DNA of 64,000 nucleotides from Stentor coeruleus (taxonomy: Eukaryota; Ciliophora; Heterotrichea; Heterotrichida; Stentoridae): positions 29,721 to 93,720 of the forward strand of contig MPUH01000152.1 of the NCBI GenBank assembly GCA_001970955.1, given 5' to 3'. This document shows positions 61,004-64,000 of the stretch, one piece after another. The notes below the pieces were generated by a model. It did not search any database and had not been told where the DNA came from. It saw nothing but the letters and a program-made list of their open reading frames with translations. Position numbers and translations under genes: made by a program. Numbering within the stretch: the first letter of the stretch is position 1; each line of letters starts with the position of its first letter.

Positions 61004-62251
61004 ATGGAAGATGGGAAAAAAAAAAGAGAAGTTAAGCACGCATTTACTCCAAGTTCGCGTATTAATAAAGACAATATTGATATTTTCAAACAAAGTTCAC
61101 CAGAAAAGCGTCTGAAAAAAAAGCAAGTCTCAAATCATAAACCTACTCTTTCTGATCAAAAAGGTCTAACAATTGTTCGTGTCCCTCGTTCAAATCCTAC
61201 AAGTAAATCTAGTACACCAAAAAATGCTAAAATAAACAAAGTTACTAATCATAGGCGATTTGTATCATCAGGAGATCGTGCAAATAGTTCTTCAGGGACG
61301 AAAAAGCCTCAAAATTCAAACAACCGAAAGTTTTCTATGGACCCATCATATTTAGCCCCTGTTGTTTGTAAATATTCATACCTAAGTAAAACAGGATATA
61401 TTCCAGGAAACACACCTAAAACTAATCAAGACAACTACTTTGCCCATATAAATTTTGCTAATCAGCCAGATGTCTATTTATTTGGAGTTTGTGATGGCCA
61501 TGGCTTTTATGGAGGAGAAGTTTCTAATTTTATCAAACAAAGACTCCCTGTCCTTTTAGCTCAAGACCGTGATATATTATCAAATCCTAATAAATCTTTA
61601 GTATCTTGTATCCATCGTTGCAATTTAGAATTAAACCAAATAAACTTAGATGTTAAGTTTAGTGGCAGTACTTTAGTTGTTGTATTAATTAAAGGAAATA
61701 TTTTATATTGTGCTAATGTTGGGGACTCTAGAGCGTTTATGGGTAGACAAATTTTAGATAACACAGACAAGTCAATTTCAGGGAAAAAATGGATGTCCAT
61801 AGCTTTGTCTAGGGATCATAAACCTGATTCTAAAGATGAAAGCGAGAGAATTTATAAATCAGGAGGAAGAGTTGAAGCTTATCAAGATGAAAATGGAAAC
61901 CCTGCTGGACCTGCAAGGGTATGGCTTAAAAATCAAGATATACCAGGTTTAGCAATGTCTAGATCATTAGGTGATGGTGTAGCTGCTAGTGTTGGGGTCA
62001 TCTGCGACCCTGAAATCCTTGAAATAAAACTGGTTCCTGAAGATAAGTTTATTATAATTGCAAGTGATGGGGTTTTTGAATTTATTTCTAATGAAGAAAT
62101 TGTGAGGATTGTTGTTCCTTATTATAGAATGCAAGACTGTGAAGGAACTTGTGATGCTATAGTCAGAGAAGCGAATAAAAGATGGAAAAGAGAAGAAGAA
62201 GTTATTGACGATATAACAGCTGTTTGTATATTTTTAGATATCCCTCATTAG
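61004..62251 (+). CDS. PP2C-family protein phosphatase
   Basis: This 415-residue Mg/Mn-dependent serine/threonine phosphatase has its catalytic domain at about 120-412. Visible motifs are KTNQDNYFAH (metal-binding Asp), VCDGHGFYGGEVSNFI, SGSTLVVVLI, LYCANVGDSRAFMG, LSRDHKPDSKDESERI, LAMSRSLGDGVAA, VICDPEI, IIASDGVFEFISNEEIV and the terminal DDITAVCIFL. All metal-binding Asp positions are present, so it should be active. The first 110 residues are basic and disordered (KKKREVKHAFTPSSRINKD). ATG 61004 is used; the longer frame begins with TTG. Stop TAG. Confidence 0.92.
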   Translation: MEDGKKKREVKHAFTPSSRINKDNIDIFKQSSPEKRLKKKQVSNHKPTLSDQKGLTIVRVPRSNPTSKSSTPKNAKINKVTNHRRFVSSGDRANSSSGTKKPQNSNNRKFSMDPSYLAPVVCKYSYLSKTGYIPGNTPKTNQDNYFAHINFANQPDVYLFGVCDGHGFYGGEVSNFIKQRLPVLLAQDRDILSNPNKSLVSCIHRCNLELNQINLDVKFSGSTLVVVLIKGNILYCANVGDSRAFMGRQILDNTDKSISGKKWMSIALSRDHKPDSKDESERIYKSGGRVEAYQDENGNPAGPARVWLKNQDIPGLAMSRSLGDGVAASVGVICDPEILEIKLVPEDKFIIIASDGVFEFISNEEIVRIVVPYYRMQDCEGTCDAIVREANKRWKREEEVIDDITAVCIFLDIPH

Positions 62252-63348
62252 TGATTAGATGTAAATTTAAGACATTAAAGTTTATTTTTATAATTTTTTT
62301 AGTTCTGGATTAGGTGCTATTGATTTTGTATGGATTTATAGATTGTGTTGATTTTATCAAGTTGGTTTTTAACTGTGAATATGAAAAAGTTAATATCTTA
62401 CGGGTTTGTGCAATTTTGATCATTTTTTAGCGTATAGATGAAGTTTCTAAGTTATTTTTCAGGATTTAAGACAGATCTGGAGTAATTTTTTATCAGAATT
62501 ATCGATGATGAGCTTTTAAAGATAGGTTTTATATATCCAGCTCATAGGGAAATAAGAAATTCTTACCCTGAAAAATATTATATTTTGAATTATCGAAATA
62601 TTTCACCTCTTTTTACTAGGGCCTTTATCATAATGATAAGCAAAGCGGCTCTTTTTATAATTTATTGATCAGTCAAATGGCATAATCTGATTAAAAAAAT
62701 GAGTAGGCCTTTATCTCATAATAATTTTATTAAGTCATTATAATTTCTAAAATTCTCGAATAGCAGGATTATTCTTTCAATACTGATTTTAACTTTTTTT
62801 TAATTTATACTAAAAATCTCTTAAAACCTATTCAAATTTATAATAAAATGCCTTCATGCTATGTTAAATATATAAAAATCCAACAGAGTAAGACATATTA
62901 AAATAGCAACTCAACACAAGGATTATTCCCAAAACTAGAAAATTTTCTATAAAAAGTAGTCCTATTCGTTATTTCCAATATTTTTATAACAATTTCCAAT
63001 TTTTCCTCCAAATTCTCTGCCAACCTCATCCTATTCTCCTCATTTCTTCCATTACCCACATATCTGAATTTCCAAATAATTTTCTAAATATTTCCCATTT
63101 AATTTGTGGTACAGAAATTAATAGTGTTTTATTAGAGAATTTTTAAATCATCAACATCAGCATTAAGTTTTAATAAATTCAATGATATATATTTTTTTTA
63201 AAATATATCTGAGATAGTTGAATTGTCATTAATTCCTTATACTTTGATAATAGATTTTAGACCTTTTTTTTATATGAGAATTTTTGAACAATAGTTTGAG
63301 TTTAGAGAGATTTTGCTTTCAAGGACTTTTGATAGTGCGATATAAGAT
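62252..63348. other. Gene-poor interval, 1.1 kb
   Basis: No supportable gene. On the minus strand 62300-62620 contains peptide-like stretches in two frames broken by TAA/TAG, without starts or motifs. Confidence 0.45.
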
Positions 63349-63908
63349 TTAAGCTCTGTAAGAGGGGCGATTTATATTTTGAAATATTATTTCTGAATGC
63401 TGTTTGGTTGCTAGGATGCTTTCGTTTCTGGTTTGGATTATTGCTGAACTTAATTGAGAGATTTTGTTAGTGAAGTTTGAGTGCTCACTGGTGCTTTTAT
63501 TAAGGTTTTGGCTGATTTTTTGCTTATTTTCAGCGTCTAAAGCTATGTTTTAAGTTTTGATTGGGATTTAGTCGTGCTATTGTCATTTATTATTAATATC
63601 TTGCTTAAGTCCTCCAATAATCTTAGATTTGTTTGTTTTTCGCTTGTAAAATATTAATTTAACTGAAACTTGTCTCTACTTGTTTCAAATAACAAAACAT
63701 TCTCTTTGCAAATAATTTATGTTCCTTAAAGGACTTTTTGACCTTTTCATGTTATAAATTTGTGACTCCAGTTCTTCAATTTGCCTATCTAAAATATTTT
63801 CTTCTTTTTTCTGTTCTTGCAGTAGATATAATAAATTCTCAATGCTTTGCTACATGAATTGTAGGATACTATGTTTGAGATAAACTTAATAGGTTTAAAT
63901 CTGAACAT
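63349..63908 (-). pseudogene. Probable decayed coiled-coil gene
   Basis: From ATG 63908 (MFRFKPIKFISNI) one frame runs into stops. In the next frame a 53-codon stretch follows a TAG: NLLYLLQEQKKEENILDRQI then EELESQIYNMKRSKSPLRN, clearly coiled-coil-like. Further on another frame has about 65 open codons (DAENKQKISQNLNKSTSEHS, NKISQLSSAIIQTRNESIL) ending at TAA 63349. Between them lie several stops that no 15-nt intron cleanly removes; the one GT-AG candidate is followed directly by TAG. A pseudogene is the simplest reading; an active gene with unusual introns (a 20-nt candidate fits the first junction) is possible. Confidence 0.4.
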
Positions 63909-64000
63909 TTTTGTATATATTTGAAATAATTTTGAATACTAAATGTTACAATAAAGATTTAAATATTAAAAAAATCTACTTTTATATAATAACATTATAT

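Noticed and set aside
62300-62620. Peptide-like minus-strand stretches after the PP2C gene
   Set aside because: Two frames look equally plausible, which is what a C-rich, G-poor strand produces by chance; no motif or start.
1-64000. tRNA, rRNA, CRISPR, insertion sequences and telomere repeats
   Set aside because: I saw no T-loop consensus with a matching acceptor stem, no spaced identical repeat array, no transposase motif and no telomeric repeat tract; short RNAs could still be missed by eye.

Overview
The window looks like a stretch of macronuclear genome from a heterotrich ciliate, most likely Stentor coeruleus or a close relative. The evidence is direct. The DNA is very AT-rich and carries eukaryotic genes on both strands. 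Six introns can be read, all exactly 15 nt long, all starting GTR, ending AG and carrying an A at intron position 10. Long ORFs are uninterrupted under the standard code, with TAA or TAG as nearly every terminator. The scaffold also contains five single-N joins whose flanks repeat each other, which marks unmerged contig overlaps.

Layout. 1-2.3 kb: a 5'-truncated-by-window kinesin (-), a glutaredoxin (+) whose start lies only 16 bp from the kinesin start, and a two-intron nucleotide-sugar/triose-phosphate-type transporter (-). 2.3-8 kb: a gene-poor interval, a PUF RNA-binding protein, a decayed SHIPPO-repeat gene and a Trp/Tyr-rich protein of unknown function. 8-16 kb: a long coiled-coil protein, translation factor eIF3g, a frameshifted GBP-like large GTPase and an LSD1-type zinc-finger protein. 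17-32 kb: a protein kinase, a NUDCD2-like CS protein, a small acylated-type protein, a divergent histone H2A with an acidic tail, two LRR proteins, three coiled-coil or EF-hand-like cytoskeletal candidates and a Rab21-like pseudogene. 32-46 kb: a CAMK-like kinase, a DYRK/YAK kinase with one intron, a C2H2 zinc-finger protein and a DP (E2F partner) transcription factor. 47-64 kb: a bacterial-type D-Ala-D-Ala carboxypeptidase, a SANBR-like BTB protein, a HAUS6-like augmin subunit, two basic or coiled-coil proteins, a rhodanese-like protein with a CaaX end, a homeodomain protein, a PP2C phosphatase and a decayed coiled-coil gene.

There are no operons. Genes sit singly in both orientations, separated by 0.05-2.5 kb. 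Many products fit the cilium/cytoskeleton (kinesin, augmin, NUDCD2, LRR/EF-hand and coiled-coil proteins) or signalling (three kinases, one phosphatase), but the neighbourhood itself shows no pathway clustering. The most striking genome-scale signal is a strand asymmetry. On the sense strand of each gene the upstream flank is rich in C and almost free of G, and the downstream flank is the reverse.

Limits. Intron-containing starts, small exons and non-coding RNA genes could be missed by eye. Family assignments rest on recognised motifs, not on database searches.
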